Source: Tetrapyrgos nigripes (Eukaryota; Basidiomycota; Agaricomycetes; Agaricales; Campanellaceae). Taken from it: a DNA stretch of 64,000 bases. A model generated the notes under the pieces. The model was not told the origin of the DNA and made no database searches. It saw only the letters and a list, made by a program, of their open reading frames with translations. A program made the translations under genes and the position numbers. Below are positions 45,534 to 57,591 of the stretch, one piece after another (the stretch's first letter is position 1; every line of letters starts with the position of its first letter). The DNA is taken from positions 1 through 64,000 of the forward strand of contig JAACJM010000249.1 of NCBI GenBank assembly GCA_013368315.1, read 5' to 3'.

Positions 45534-47487
45534 CTAAACGACAAAGGCGCAGAAATACTTCTTCGCCGGGCCTCCTGATAATTGTACAAGAAATAGCAAC
45601 TCCTTGGATTGAGATAACTGTTCTGCAATGAATTCATCCCAAGAGTATTCCGGGGCCACCGACGAACGAGCTTCGTCAAGGGTCACTATCTCACGTCTGA
45701 GTGGGATAGCATCAAGGTAATGCACGTGGATAAGAGGCAAGTCTGCTGAGAGAGAACGAGCTGCACGATAGGCCCTTTCATCAGTAGCAGCTTCATCTTG
45801 ATATAAACGAATGCTCTCCTGGGCGATGAAGTTGGCAAAGAGTCGATCATGAGCGTCAAATGGAAGGATGCGAAAAGCTATAAGTAATATGACGATGATT
45901 AGCCGTTGAGAGGAAACATGAGATGTAGGCGGCGTACGCTTGTGAGCACTAAGTGACTGACATGCTGCTCGATGGCCCTTCCAACTCAGTTTCTGGCATT
46001 CTCTACTACAATAATAATCACACAAGCAGCCCGAACAGCGATAGAACTTCTCTGGCTTGGGGTTATGGCACCAATTGCACTATGTAATTACCACAATGAG
46101 CACGGTCTTCAAATGACAAAGGATTAAGAATTGAACAACGCACGGGCTGGAGCACCTGGTCCTTGAAATCAGCCCTGAGACGAACACGGTCAATGACGGT
46201 GTTTTTCAGGGCAGTCCAATAGTCCTTCAAATGCTCTGGGGCATTCTGCAAATACAGTTCATACCCTTCCTTCTCGATCTCGCGGATGGCATGATTCAGA
46301 AGCTTCAGCAGCTTCCAATGCGTAGCGTATCTGACAATATGATCCCATATATCAAAATACGGCTTATGTACGTCACTGGCTACTTCTGAAGCTTGAGACG
46401 AAGGGGCAAAGAAAAATGGGATGGCCTGTAGCATGAATTGGAGTAGACGATTCCGCAGCGCGTCGATGAGAATCAAATGGAAACGACTTTCAATCATGGA
46501 GACGATATAGGTAAGGCAAGTCGAGCAACAGCACAGGATGGCTTCAAGACCCGAGCCAATAAATTCATCAGGGCTCAGGGAGGATACAATCTTCCGAAGC
46601 CCGACCATGACCCAATGAATACACCTATGGCAAAGAGACTCGTCTTGAAACTTGACGGAGGGAATACACATGCCGAAGTGCGCTGCCACCATTGTAAACG
46701 TGCGCAAGCCGGCCGGGCGTGTACATGAACCATCTTGGATGCAGGTAATGAAACTTCCTATAACGTCCAACAAGAAACTCCTGTCAGTCTTCCAGTGAAA
46801 GGCATCTTCTAGGGTCTGATGCCATTCCTGGTTCGAATAAGACACCTGGGTAGATTGCAGAGCTACAATGACGCTTTGCCAATTGGAGGAATCATGGGTT
46901 ACGGGACGATCAACGGATCCCAGGTCTTGAACCCATGATAGCCGGAGGAGACAGGAAACGCAACCGGATGTTGAAAGAATTTTGTCGGCCACTCTATGTG
47001 GAAGGGTGAGTGCGGAAAACAATGAGCCTATCGTTTTATGGAGGCTCATTTGAAACGGAGTCATCGTCCGACTCGATTCGAAGCTGGTGAAGGCTTTAAG
47101 GTATCCATCGACCAAAAACGACACTGAGGACCAAATCTGGGGCCAATGTTTACGCAAGGCGTCCTGCAGAGATTTCGTTGTCCAGTCAGTGCGTGAAGCT
47201 CCCTGTGCAATATTGGACAGTGCTATATTCGCGAGAAGGTGCGGTTGAGTTGATTGTATTGGGTCTAGGTGCCCCGAGTCCGTCGTAAGACGACTCGACG
47301 AAAGGTGGTATATGAACGACGGAAGACAGTCGAGATAGGCGTCTGTGGAGCGCTTGGCGATGCTTCCTAGCTTCTCCAATGATGCTGTGTCTCCGTGGTT
47401 GGCCTGACGTTTGAGGAGCTGAAGCAAATGGTAAGTACTAGAAAGACAATGATAAGCAATAATAACTTACCAGAAGAGACATGGGGT
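45534..47487 (-). CDS. MYND-type zinc finger protein
   Basis: Minus strand. A likely tiny first exon (ATG at about 47487, MSLL) is joined through an intron GTAAGTTATT...TTGCTTCAG to a 450-residue helical exon (LLKRQANHGDTASLEKLGSI onward) with no named domain. A C-terminal MYND finger follows: CNWCHNPKPEKFYRCSGC, then DYYCSRECQKLSW and HRAAC. MYND fingers bind proline-rich peptides and occur in a large mushroom family with a similar helical N-terminus. Between EDRAHCG and CNWC the frame shifts by one base (near 46080). No plausible intron fits there, so the gene may be damaged, or the site misread. After the finger an intron or extension leads to a tail ending CAFVV, stop 45534. Confidence 0.7.
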
Positions 47488-47536
47488 ATATGCAATTGAA
47501 AGACGCAGCGGTGTTGGGACGTCGTCGAAAGAGCTT

Positions 47537-49840
47537 TTATCTTAACGGCGCAAAATGATGATGGTGGTAGTAAAGATAGTTAAAAACCATGTGAACCACA
47601 GTTATGATTTGACCATCAACACCATCAACGCCATCAAAATAGAATTTGGCATCTTCTTCATGGGCTGGGAAAACGGAAGCGCGTCTAAAGGAAGTATTGA
47701 CATTGGCGGTGGATCCTGACGTAATGGGCATACATCTTGAGGTTTCATGGAGTTGGTACTAGAGATTTGAAAAAGAACGTGAGTGTGTCTGTGGCGCGCC
47801 TAGGTGCGCGTACGATTTCAAATCTCGACTAGCCAGCAGCTAAGAGTAGACCTCTGTCTATTCTGAGAAATAGTGAGGTACAAAAGTAGGTAGATGATGA
47901 ACGAAGGTCAAGAAAAGATGATTATCTGAGTAAGTGTCCGAGTGCGAGAAATGTGGATGGAGTAGCCCGACGGATGGAACAGGTACAGGTGGGGGACAGA
48001 GACGGGATAAACGGCTCCTCAAGTAGTGGTTTGGGTTATCCCGTGAAGTTGTCCACCGGCAAGAATACCATTGAGGCCAAAGCCAATTGAGAGGAAGGAG
48101 AGTGGGATGGAGATGAGATAGGAGACGTAGGGACATTGTAATCCTTCATGATGATAATCATATGATATGTTAGAATGGAAACACATTTCATGACGGATGA
48201 ACTCACCCAGAATCCTATACAATCCTTCTTCTCAGTTGCGCCATTCCCCACTTCCCCACCTCTCTCACATCCACTCGCACACATACGTATCCTTCACTTC
48301 ACATTTCGTCTTAGCCCACCTTCCCATCTTCCCGCCAGTGGCAGTCCAGCACCAAATCCCTTAACCTCCCCTCCGGTCCCTCCCGGCCTCTTGCCTCCAT
48401 TTCTCCCCCAGATGGTTCATGAAAACGACTTGGGACCAGGACCGTCCATCCTGAATCTTAAATCCCCAGATTCTTCCATGAAAGACTCGGAGGGAAAAAA
48501 GACGAAGGATAACATTGTTGGAGGCTGACAGATGTCTGGTTCTGGTAGTATGAGGTAGGGTAACAACAACGCCAGGTTCGTATGAAATTCGGCGAGCAAG
48601 CTGTAGTACCGTATAAGAAGACGTTGAGAGAGTGCTGTAGGAACGTTGGAGATGGAGACCGAGGAGGAAAGGTGGAGAGGTGGAGGGAATTTGGTTGAAA
48701 ATGGTGTTTGATATAGCGAGGGGGAAGTGAGTGTGCCGTTTCTCCAGTCAGAGCAAATGTGCTTGAGGACCCAGCGGGAAAGATCCGGTGAGGTATCGGG
48801 ACAATAGGGAAGAATTCGAAAAGGATATCAAGGGGAAGTCGACGGGTAAAGTTTTTTGATCCGAGATGTAGTAAATCAGACGTTTTTCTTCGGATTCGGG
48901 GAAGATGAAGGATTCGCGGGTTGAGATGATTTGACTTTGGACGGTTTAGAGGTAAGGAAGAGCATTTGGTCCAGTTCAGGGGAGGGGAATAGGAGGTCAT
49001 TAGAGAGGCGTTTTAAAGACTGAAGGAGGAGGGGAAGGAGAAATGGGATATGAAGTTGGTGGTAACGGAAGTTGTAGTAACCTGATCGCTCTTTGGCGTC
49101 AGAAGTAGATTTGCTGACTACAGCGTGCCGTAGCAAGGACGGTGACCCTCTCAGATGTGAGGCAGCGAGTGGTAGCAGTGATAGCGGTAGAGATGAGGAG
49201 AACCTGGAATGGTGATACGGCAAGAATGGCTTGGGAAGAGGAAAACGCGTGGATGTACAGCCTTAGTTGGGAGGGGTTGTAATGATGAGACTTGGAACGA
49301 CAACACTATATTGTAACAGACTGAGCGCAAAAAAACTCACCTTCAGGCTTCTTGTCTCAGAATCTCAATTTCCGACTTCGACATCCTCTCCTCCAAGACT
49401 CATCATCTCCTCGTGTCTTCTCACATCACGCGTCCCTCTCTAGACCCACTCCAGAGTTCAAAATGCACGCCGACTCCGAGTCTACCCTCCACCCATTCTG
49501 CTTCACCTCCCTCATGTAATCATGATGCGACTGGCTCCTCAGAGTTTGCTGTAACCGTGGAACATTAGAAGGCCTGGAGAATAGATGTAGACGGATCCGG
49601 GATGTAGACGTTGGCCAGGAAACAGGTATAGCTGTGAACGAGGGTGAGACAAGGACTTGGGAACGAAAGTACGTCGTCGTTGAAGAGAAGGAAGGAGGGA
49701 GGTCCGTCAGGTAGATAGACGTCAGAATCCCGTTTCTCGCCAATCGTATTGGGATACCCGACTCTCTCCAAGAACAAAATCTTCAGAGGGAACGAAGGAT
49801 ATGATGGGTGTTGGAGAGGGAGTGGGTGGACGTGTCTCAA
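47537..49840 (-). CDS. Unrecognised minus-strand locus, probably multi-exon
   Basis: Successive minus-strand frames suggest a spliced gene or its relic: FLERVGYPNTIGEKRDSDVY (about 49760), YMREVKQNGWRVDSESACIL (about 49470), LLFPSPELDQMLFL (about 48970), SEEKRLIYYISDQKTLPVDF (about 48860), RIWGFKIQDGRSWSQVVFMN (about 48440), and SYLISIPLSFLSIGFGLNGI (about 48070). The last is hydrophobic and may be a membrane segment, followed by LAGGQLHGI and a stop. A separate frame at 47537-47731 (VNTSFRRASVFPAHEEDAKF) is just upstream of the MYND gene and may be unrelated. I do not recognise a family and exon joins are not fixed. Confidence 0.35.
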
Positions 49841-50062
49841 AATTTCGGGCTTGAGTATTGGATCATTGGTGAGATGTGAGTGAATGCTTGAGAGGTATAC
49901 TGCACCTTTACGGAGATAGCGTCCTTAGGGCGCTATCTAGGAGACTCAGCTTGCCCATGACTCCTCCCCAACTCCTTCCTCCATTGCGCCATTGGTTGTT
50001 GTTTCCCAGGTTTGGCGATTTGCACGTCAGAATTTCCTTAGCAAGACACCAGAGGGAGGATA

Positions 50063-51563
50063 CATCAGTAAAAGGGCATTTCACCTTTTCGGACCTATTT
50101 GATCCTTTTGGCAACTTTTTTCGGTCCGGACTTTGATGACCTTTTTTTTACCGGACTTTTCCTGTCTTTTTTGTACTTTGCGCGCCCAAGGACTTTTTTT
50201 GAACTTTTTTTGAACTTTTCTTCGTACTTTTTCTTTTCAAGCTTCAGTCTACAAATGTGTGTACCCTGAGAATGTGTGTAGATAGGGCGTGTAAGCACAT
50301 CTTTTTACAAATCACAAGTGGTGATCCATAAGTGGTGCTCCTCGTTTCACAGTGCCGGTGCCCACTGCTCAAGTTGTGTGCGTTGGCAGCGAGCGGGGGT
50401 GAGGAAAGCAATGAAATATTAGATCAAGTCCTGTTCAAACTCCGACTGGCCATGCGTACGTGTACCCTTACGCTACCTCGGTCCCTCGTATGCGTTTCCA
50501 TCAACTATATCCTCATGACAACGTCAACAGCTCCCAACCGAACGTCCTCAACGCTGCACTCAAGGACATCAACAGTACCCCCAATAACCTCAAACACCCC
50601 AACCAATGAAGTCCTCAAAACTTCCTTTACTGTTGTCAATCTCTCGGCGCTCAACTTCCAATGCCACGTCAAAATGTCAACGCGTCAACACCCAGCAGCT
50701 CAACAATGCACGAATCGTGAAGACTGCCTCTATCCTCAGAGTCAATGTTTCCGATAATCGTTAATCTTATTCGCCACGCCCGTGTGCTCGGAGGCTATAA
50801 AAAATACGAAGGAGGATTGAGAGGAGGATGAACTGGGTAGGGAGTCGGACAATGGCTCCATGATGAGTGATTTCCGCCTCTTAGCCACCGGTCTATTTAA
50901 TCAATCATTGCGACAGTGTCTACAGCAAGAAGTGGTGGTTTTTATTGTTTATGGATGAGGGCTCCACTGGCAGCAAGGACGACAAGGAAACTGAGGAAGG
51001 AAGGTATGACCCTGATATGCTTTCTTTATGAAATTTCAGTCACTGATGTGTTGTCTTTTGTAGTGGGCATGGCTAGCGTTGAGTAGCGCCGAGAAGGGCC
51101 AACCGTCACACCCAGCAGTAACCAATATTCACTCATCAAAAGCTAGTTAGGAAAGATCAAGCTTTCAAGCAACCAGGAAATTCGTTTGGAAACGAAAGGT
51201 TTTCGTGCTTCAGAAATCTATCGGAAGCGGATCTGAGCCAATCGGATTGCTTGCCGAAGGCTTCGGAAATTTAAAGTTTTCGAATCCGTTTCCGAGCACC
51301 AGAGATTTGATGTTTCCCAACTAACTTCTACTACTGGGTGTGCGTAGTGCAAGCAGCAGCACTAATGGACATTTATTGGTCTAATACTGATACTTTACTG
51401 ATACTTTCAATGTACTTTTTTCTGAACTTTTTTGTGTCCTTTGACAAGTAAATTGGACTTTTAAAAGAAACTGGACCTGGCTTTTAAAAGATCAGGGATA
51501 CAGATAAAAGTCCAAAAAAAGGTCGTAAAAGGCTCCAAAAGGAGATTTGCCCTTTTACTGATG
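50063..51563. mobile_element. 1.5-kb TIR element, TA target, non-coding
   Basis: CATCAGTAAAAGGGCATTTC at 50063 is mirrored by GATTTGCCCTTTTACTGATG ending at 51563, with TA on both sides (50061-50062, 51564-51565). Subterminal regions are rich in TTTTTTGAACTTTTTT-like runs on the left and the complementary AAAAGTCC-type runs on the right. The short frame at 50332-50757 has no domain. A smaller inverted-repeat element is nested at 51107-51342. Probably a Tc1/mariner-type non-autonomous element. Confidence 0.7.
51107..51342. mobile_element. Nested MITE, 236 bp, TSD CGT
   Basis: Ends CACACCCAGCAGTA (51107) and TACTACTGGGTGTG (ends 51342), complementary except for one position, flanked by CGT on both sides (51104-51106, 51343-51345). 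The interior is partly palindromic (GAAAGGTTTTCGTGC, GGAAATTTAAAGTTTTCG). No coding capacity. It lies inside the larger TIR element, so it inserted later. Confidence 0.7.
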
Positions 51564-51565
51564 TA

Positions 51566-52152
51566 GTATAAAAGGCAAGGCGAGTTGATGACTGGAGAAA
51601 GCATTGACGTCATGTGAAATTTCAGCTCTGATTCTATGCCTGGGAAGAATTTTCTTTTTTCAAAAATTGGCCGGGCGGTATCTGAGTACTAGATGAGAAA
51701 TTTACTTTATTGTGTAATGGCTTGGTGGTTAAGGTGTGAGCTTGTACCCAGAGAGAGGGATCTGAAACCACCACCATCTCCACTACTGACAACATCCAGC
51801 TCAACGTCCCTGGCCTCTACCTCGTATCTCATGGTGAGTACTCACCATTGTCTTGACACTGACCTACTTTGTGTACAGATTGTGGACTCTCTCTTGACTG
51901 GACGACGTCTCACAATCCGAGAGACTGGGACCACAAACTAGCCCCTACCTCAGTCTTTCCCCAATTCTTGACATACCTCGCACCGCTGTTCAGTCACTAT
52001 AATACCCTGTTCCGGCCAGGCTCACCATCATCTGGGTACATGTCGACAACGCTACCCTCTCCAGTGTCTAACAAGTGTCTCACCTGGAGCGGGCCGATCA
52101 TTTCCGCCTTCTGTTTGAAATTGGAGTCTTATAATGTTGTGTACTGCAATGT
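51566..52152. other. Intergenic with a weak tRNA-like motif
   Basis: No gene that I can support. At 51716-51775 a TGGCTTGGTGGTTAAGG followed by GGATCTGAAACC resembles tRNA A and B boxes but cannot fold as a tRNA, so it may be a SINE head. From 51780 short spliced-looking Pro/Ser-rich frames occur without a domain. Confidence 0.35.
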
Positions 52153-55100
52153 TAGGGCTTCGTGCCATACAGTATACTGGTACACCCATAAATGTTATGG
52201 GGTAGATACTGATATGGACTGACTCGTACCGTAGCTTACTGGTCAAATAGAAAGTCCTTACGATACTGGTACAGCCTGGAGACGGCAGTACTGATCAATA
52301 AAATTTTTTGTATAAGCTATGAAATGACACAATGAGAAAGTACATTACTGCCCCTGCTTTCGCATTCAGGCCAAGTAGAGTTGGTGCTTCGCAATCATGA
52401 GTAGTCTGATGGTATCAACTGATAGACTGGCTCTACGAAGTGAGATAGTGTCACGTCTGCCAGAAAAGACATGTTCCACAGCTACAGCAGAGCCTAAAGG
52501 GATATGAGACAAATATAGATCACGAAAAAGCTTGGAAACATACCTGGGATGCTGAAGATGTCCAAAGCCAAACAATATAGGTTCAGATAGGTAGCCTTGT
52601 GCCCAGCCCACCAAGTGATAGGATCACACTTCTCTGAGTCCTCTGGAGGTTGCTTCCAGAACTCAGTGAGCTCGTCACAGACTGCGTCTACCTTTTGGTG
52701 ATATTTGGACTTGAACTTCTTCTGGGGAGACCCGTCAATATGGAGAACATCTGAAGGGCCAGGAACTGAAGACGACGAAACCAGTGGAGTGCAATTAGAG
52801 ACATAATTGGAATTGAAATATTCGTGAAGTTCTTGGCGAGACTTGGTAAGATGCCCAGTGAGAGTGGCATCTTTCTCATAATCAGCCTCAAGTGCTTCAC
52901 GGTCAATGTGAGGATCCAACACTGAGAAGTAGAAACAATTTCGGATGAGCACTACATCAAATAGATAGATACCAAACATGACTTATGCATTGACCATGTG
53001 TAGAATGGAGACTCATCAAACTTGTAGAAGTACTCACTAAGCTTGCCATGCGCAGCAATGAGAGCATCACAGACATCATCAGAAACATCCCAAGGACCTA
53101 AAGAGCTGATAATTTCCTTGACATCGTCCTCAAGGGAATGGAGAACTTTGAGAGTACTTGATAGCATGGGTGTTTTGGTAGTAGACATCTGCAATGTTGC
53201 TACACAGAATGTCTTCAGCCAAGCAGTGACCTTTGTGATATTAGCCCAGTCAGTCTCATCGAGAAGACAGTCTTGGAGATCTAACTGCTGGGATGCATAG
53301 CTGTCAATCGCTTCCTTGTAAGTGACAGCATGCCCTATAATGATATCAATCACTGACAATGAAGGTAGCAGCAATACTACTTGCGCATCATTTGATGAGT
53401 TGAATCCCAGCGTGTAATGATGTCGAGGATGAGCATGAGTGCCTTCACCTCATCGGTTTCTGCAATAAGCTTGGAGTAGACATGCTTGAGCTCTGCAAAC
53501 CATGCTTCACAACATTGCGGACTTGGGCGGACATGACGGACAATTTTTCGCAACTAAGAGAAATTATGCATGAGTGCGCAAAACAACTGAGGTTCAGAAA
53601 TTACCTTTGCAACTGATGGGGCTACACCATCTTGTTTCAATTCATCAAAAGAATCCTCTTCAACGCCATCCAGCTCAACTGCTTTGTTGTCCTCAGGCTC
53701 CATACCTGGCTTTGACTTTAATTTTGAAGTGGCAGATTTTGGTGGAGGAACATGGACAGCAAATTATCTTGATAGTTGCTAGCTCAGGTTTCCAGTTTTT
53801 GACCTGTCTTGGAGGAAATTGCACCAATTCCTTCCAAAAGCTGCAAAGAAATGTAGGAAAATCAATCAGCAGTTCCTCTTGAATGTCAAAGTCAGTATTG
53901 GCAGAGCAAAGAAATACAGTGAAACCTACCCAGTTGGCCATCCTCATTGATATAATGTGTGGCAATTGCAAGGAATGCATATTGGTTGCTCAAAGTCCAT
54001 GTGTCGATTGAAAGGGCCACTTTACCAGTGCCCAAGGATTAATGAACAGAAATCAGCATTATGATTGTAAGCGGATGCACCAAGAATATCTCCTGAATCT
54101 CTTTGATAGTCATCTGTCAGAATGCGAAGCTTTCCACCATTGTGATGGACATATTGAAGGAGCTCGATGAACTCCACTTGCTCCACCTCTGAAAAGGGCT
54201 GGTTGCTGGCAACAAGCCACTTGACCAGGAGCTCCTCGAAGCGTTCTTGGTTCCAAGGTTCCTGAGATTAGTTTTCATAAGTGTACTCAAAGAAAAAAGA
54301 AAGAAGATGAATTGAGATTGACATACCAGAGCAGCCTCTCTTTGTTTGGTAAAGGCATCCTTGATATTCTCCTGGTGTTCATCAATCTCTGCATCCAAGG
54401 CAGCAGTGAATTCTTGATCAAATGCCTTGCAGCCTGCTGCAACCTCAATGTCGTCCTTGGTCCACACAACACCTCGCTTCTTGCTGCCTTGTAGAATCTC
54501 AAAGAACTGGTACAGGTGTTTAGAGTTGCTCTTGAGGTGGTGCTTCAAGCCTGATGCATCGAGGTAAGTTTCTGCAAAAGGGAAAAAAAAAGAAAAAAGA
54601 TAAAAACAAAAATAATACATACTATGCAGACACGCATTCATCTTCTTTGAAACAGTGAATACCTTGTGGTTGCTGTGAAGACAAAAAAAGTGCTGATTGC
54701 CTGGGTTTCCCTCCACCCCAGAAGCACTGAAGGGTACCTGTTTGTAGAACAGATAAATTGCATCTGTCCGTTTACTGTTACTGCCTGGAACCTGCAAGAT
54801 TGTCAGTAGCTAACCAATGAAAGAGTGATAATATGATTAAGAAGGACTACACGTACTTTATTAGCCTGTTTAGTTGCAGGCTTAGGCAGAGCCTCTTCAT
54901 CCTTGACCTCCTCAATGCTGGCAGAACAAGTGTGCTTCTGAATGCTTCATTAATATACAGTCCAAATCAAAGTGTGCGACTACTCACTGTTCTGACTCTT
55001 TTGTCTGTAGTACCAACATCGTCAGCCTCTTCTCAACCTCTCTGCAAGCAAATAAGAATGAGCTTTTAATACCAGAGAGAAAGCAATAGAAATGATACCT

Positions 55101-56169
55101 CTTCATTGCTGATTTCTTCTCCATCCAACACTTCACAGTCCATTGATACACCAGAGCCATCTGACCCAGAGTCACTGTAATCCTTGTCCTCTGCATCACT
55201 ATCATCTCCATTTTTCTTTCTCAGATTCCTACATCGACAGCAAACAGTCCATTCTGGCTTGGACAGAGTAACACCATCAGTCTCGTACTTATCAGAGTGA
55301 ACAGACTCCAGCATTCTTGCATTTTTGTTACGTTGTGTATGTGTTCCTGGATTGTAGACATAAGTGAAGGCCATGAAAACAAAGGTAAAACATACCACTG
55401 GCAGTATTAGGACCTAAAGTAGGAGCTGTATCATCCAGATTGTTGTACCAGTTTATTTCAGAGGGATCCTTGAGAGTTCCGTCATCGTTGAGGGCACACT
55501 GCTCAGCAGACATTTGAGGGGAAAGGAGTGAGCAGACAGAAAATTTTCTAACAAGCTAGAAAATTTAAAGTGAGCATAGGCGAGCCTGCAGCTCATATCA
55601 CCCATCTTGCTCCAATCTGATTCAAATGGGCACAGATGCATTTATGGAGAAATAAAGAAATTTGATTTGGCAAGGGATACAGGATCTACTTTTCACCTAC
55701 TAGATACCTGGGCAGCCAACATTAGCTCTATGTATAAAGCATCACAGACTCACCCAAATCTACTAACAGGAGCCCCTTGACTAGTACACCCTTCAACGTA
55801 ACAAGCAAAATGTAGAAAACCATGAAGTTCACTGCAAGCAGTGCAAGACATGTAGTTGGTGACACAGTAGGATGATGCTGGCCATGTGCGTCCCATGCAC
55901 AACTTTTGATTTTGACGCGCTGGTGGGCTGTGGGCATCGGGCTGTATGAAGATAAGGCTAAAACCCTTGAAGTGCTGCCTCAGCGAAATTTGATTACCTG
56001 TAACCAGTACCATACTGTCAGACAGCCGTAATGAGATGGTCATGTATGGGTACCCCCAGTACAGTACACTGTACATACTGGGAATGCTGGAAAGTGGGTA
56101 CGGTATGGGTCTGGCTACAGTATTACAGTACCTGTAACCTGTTGGCATACAGGCCGGTGCAAAGCCCTA
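52153..56169 (-). mobile_element. hAT DNA transposon, about 4 kb
   Basis: Contains a hAT transposase on the minus strand. Candidate ends are TAGGGCTTCGTGCC at 52153 and, in reverse complement, TAGGGCTTTGCACC ending at 56169. An exact 8-bp duplication is not visible (TGCAATGT left, TACTGCAT right), so the ends are provisional. Subterminal GTACTGGTAC/GTACC motifs occur near both ends. On the right it abuts a LINE 3' fragment. Confidence 0.65.
52366..55641 (-). CDS. hAT transposase, multi-exon
   Basis: Minus-strand exons: an acidic N-terminal segment with CCRCRNLRKK, a BED-like finger part (GNQHFFCLHSNHKVFTV, LKHHLKSNSKHLYQFF), and FEELLVKWLVASNQPFSEVE with ELLQYVHHNGGK, the RNase H-like entry of hAT transposases. 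Then come a long insertion domain (TDWANITKVTAWLKTF, SSLGPWDVSDDVCDALIAAH), LDPHIDREALEADYEKDA, and a C-terminal dimerisation domain ITWWAGHKATYLNLYCLALD, joined over a 49-bp intron (52495-52543) to GSAVAVEHVFSGRRDT and LRRASLSVDTIRLLMI, stop 52366. Canonical splice sites suggest it may still be intact, but near 53700-54000 I see stops in the expected frame, so it may be decayed. The catalytic Asp-Asp-Glu positions were not fixed. Confidence 0.75.
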
Positions 56170-56217
56170 TACTGCATACTGCTGCATCAAGACAATGTCA
56201 TACCATCTCTGCCGCTA

Positions 56218-56690
56218 TTGCATTGAGACCCATGTCCCTCTGTCTCTGCACTGCCTTATGAAGGAGCTGTGGGCCACCGCTTCGCGTGGCAGTAATGAGG
56301 CCCAAGTAATCAGTTCATGGATGGTGAGCAGTGATGAGTAAGGGTGAAAGATGATGAGTGTTGCAGATCACGCATCTTTGCGGCAACGGCTGATGACCAG
56401 TTACGGTGATCAAATGGCACCAGGGACCAGTGGAGTTATCGAGCATAGCCACACACAGAAACGTCAGGTTATAAGAACGAGACCCTAAAGGGCCTTGTAA
56501 TAGCACTTCAAGGTGGTAGACAGTCTACCCTGGTCTTCTCCAGGACGTTGCCCCTATTGCTTTGTTGCTTGCCCCACTGAATCAGCAATTGGTTCCACAG
56601 TTAGCTACTTCGCACGTCTTTATAGATGTAAAAGTCTCAGTAGCTAGTCCAGTAGTGGTGTATCCTATCTATCTATCTATCAAGATCTCT
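56218..56690 (+). mobile_element. LINE 3' end, second copy
   Basis: Shares TGCATTGAGACC...TGTCCCTC, CTTCAAGGTGGTAGACAGTC, TTCTCCAGGACGTTGCCCC, ATTGGTTCCAC, and a (TATC)n tail (56665-56682) with the LINE at 32800-33308. It lacks the copia LTR and so shows the empty site. It carries an extra ~260-bp segment (about 56255-56500) absent from the other copy, possibly a small insertion of its own. Confidence 0.85.
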
Positions 56691-57591
56691 TGTCTCTCTA
56701 TGCCATGAACCCTCAAGCCAGGCTAGCCTCTTGATGCCAAATGGGCTTGTTGATGAGGGGAGAATGCCCCAGGAGGAGTCTGGAACCTAGGGATGGCTTT
56801 GGCGAGAGGGAGTGACACTACTCACCCACTAACCCTAAGCCTATGAGACCAATGATCTGAGCTGCTGGTGGATCAATCTACACACCTGTGTGGCAACTGA
56901 CAACGAGGAACTAGATCAAGGAGAATGACAATAGATGGTAAATGTAGAATGAGAATCCCTATAAAGGATACGAGACAACTGTGACTCTTGAGAGAGTCAT
57001 CTGACTAGATTCACTGCACACAAGTATAGTGCATGTATTCCTTGATTTGCAATGCAGAAAAAGCAGAGAAGAATAAGAGGAAACAACAACAAGATCAATT
57101 CTGAGGCTTGAGTACAGGAAAACACTACCTATATACAAGTAGTGAAACCAACTCCTGTATCAAGACTCCACAACTAACTATGATGCTCCTATAACTAATA
57201 TACCAAACAATTGTGAGTCCCAAATGGTGAATAGAATGAATAAAGCAAATGTTAAACAACAAATATAGATGTGGAGCGATGAACAGAATAAATGATCGAC
57301 ATAATAAATGAAACAGAAATAGAATAGGGTGGGGGCACACATAGGTATAATCAAAAAACCTTCTGAGGGTTTCTGGGCTTAGGTGGTGAATGATGTAAGA
57401 ATGACAGATATGAAAATATGAAGGATTGCATGGGTATGGCATGTGCTGAAGGTGTAGCTGAAGGTGGCTGGGACAAGGATTTCTGACACTCTAGCTCTCC
57501 TCTGAGCACCCTACTCTCTCTGGCTGACTAATCCTCACTATCTCCATTCTCCACTGCCCACCGCTCGTCGTGCACAACAACTTTTTCCATC
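56691..57591. other. Intergenic; no gene seen
   Basis: AT-rich, stops in all frames, no domain. The 60 bp before 57592 are C/T-rich (CTCTCTCTGGCTGAC, CCACTGCCCACCGC), like the leader of the frame that follows. Confidence 0.4.

Noticed and set aside
48175..48528. Plus-strand Pro-rich ORF
   Set aside because: Low-complexity antisense of the better supported minus-strand locus.
51716..51775. tRNA gene
   Set aside because: A and B box-like motifs are present, but no acceptor, anticodon or T stem can be paired. Kept only as a possible SINE head.
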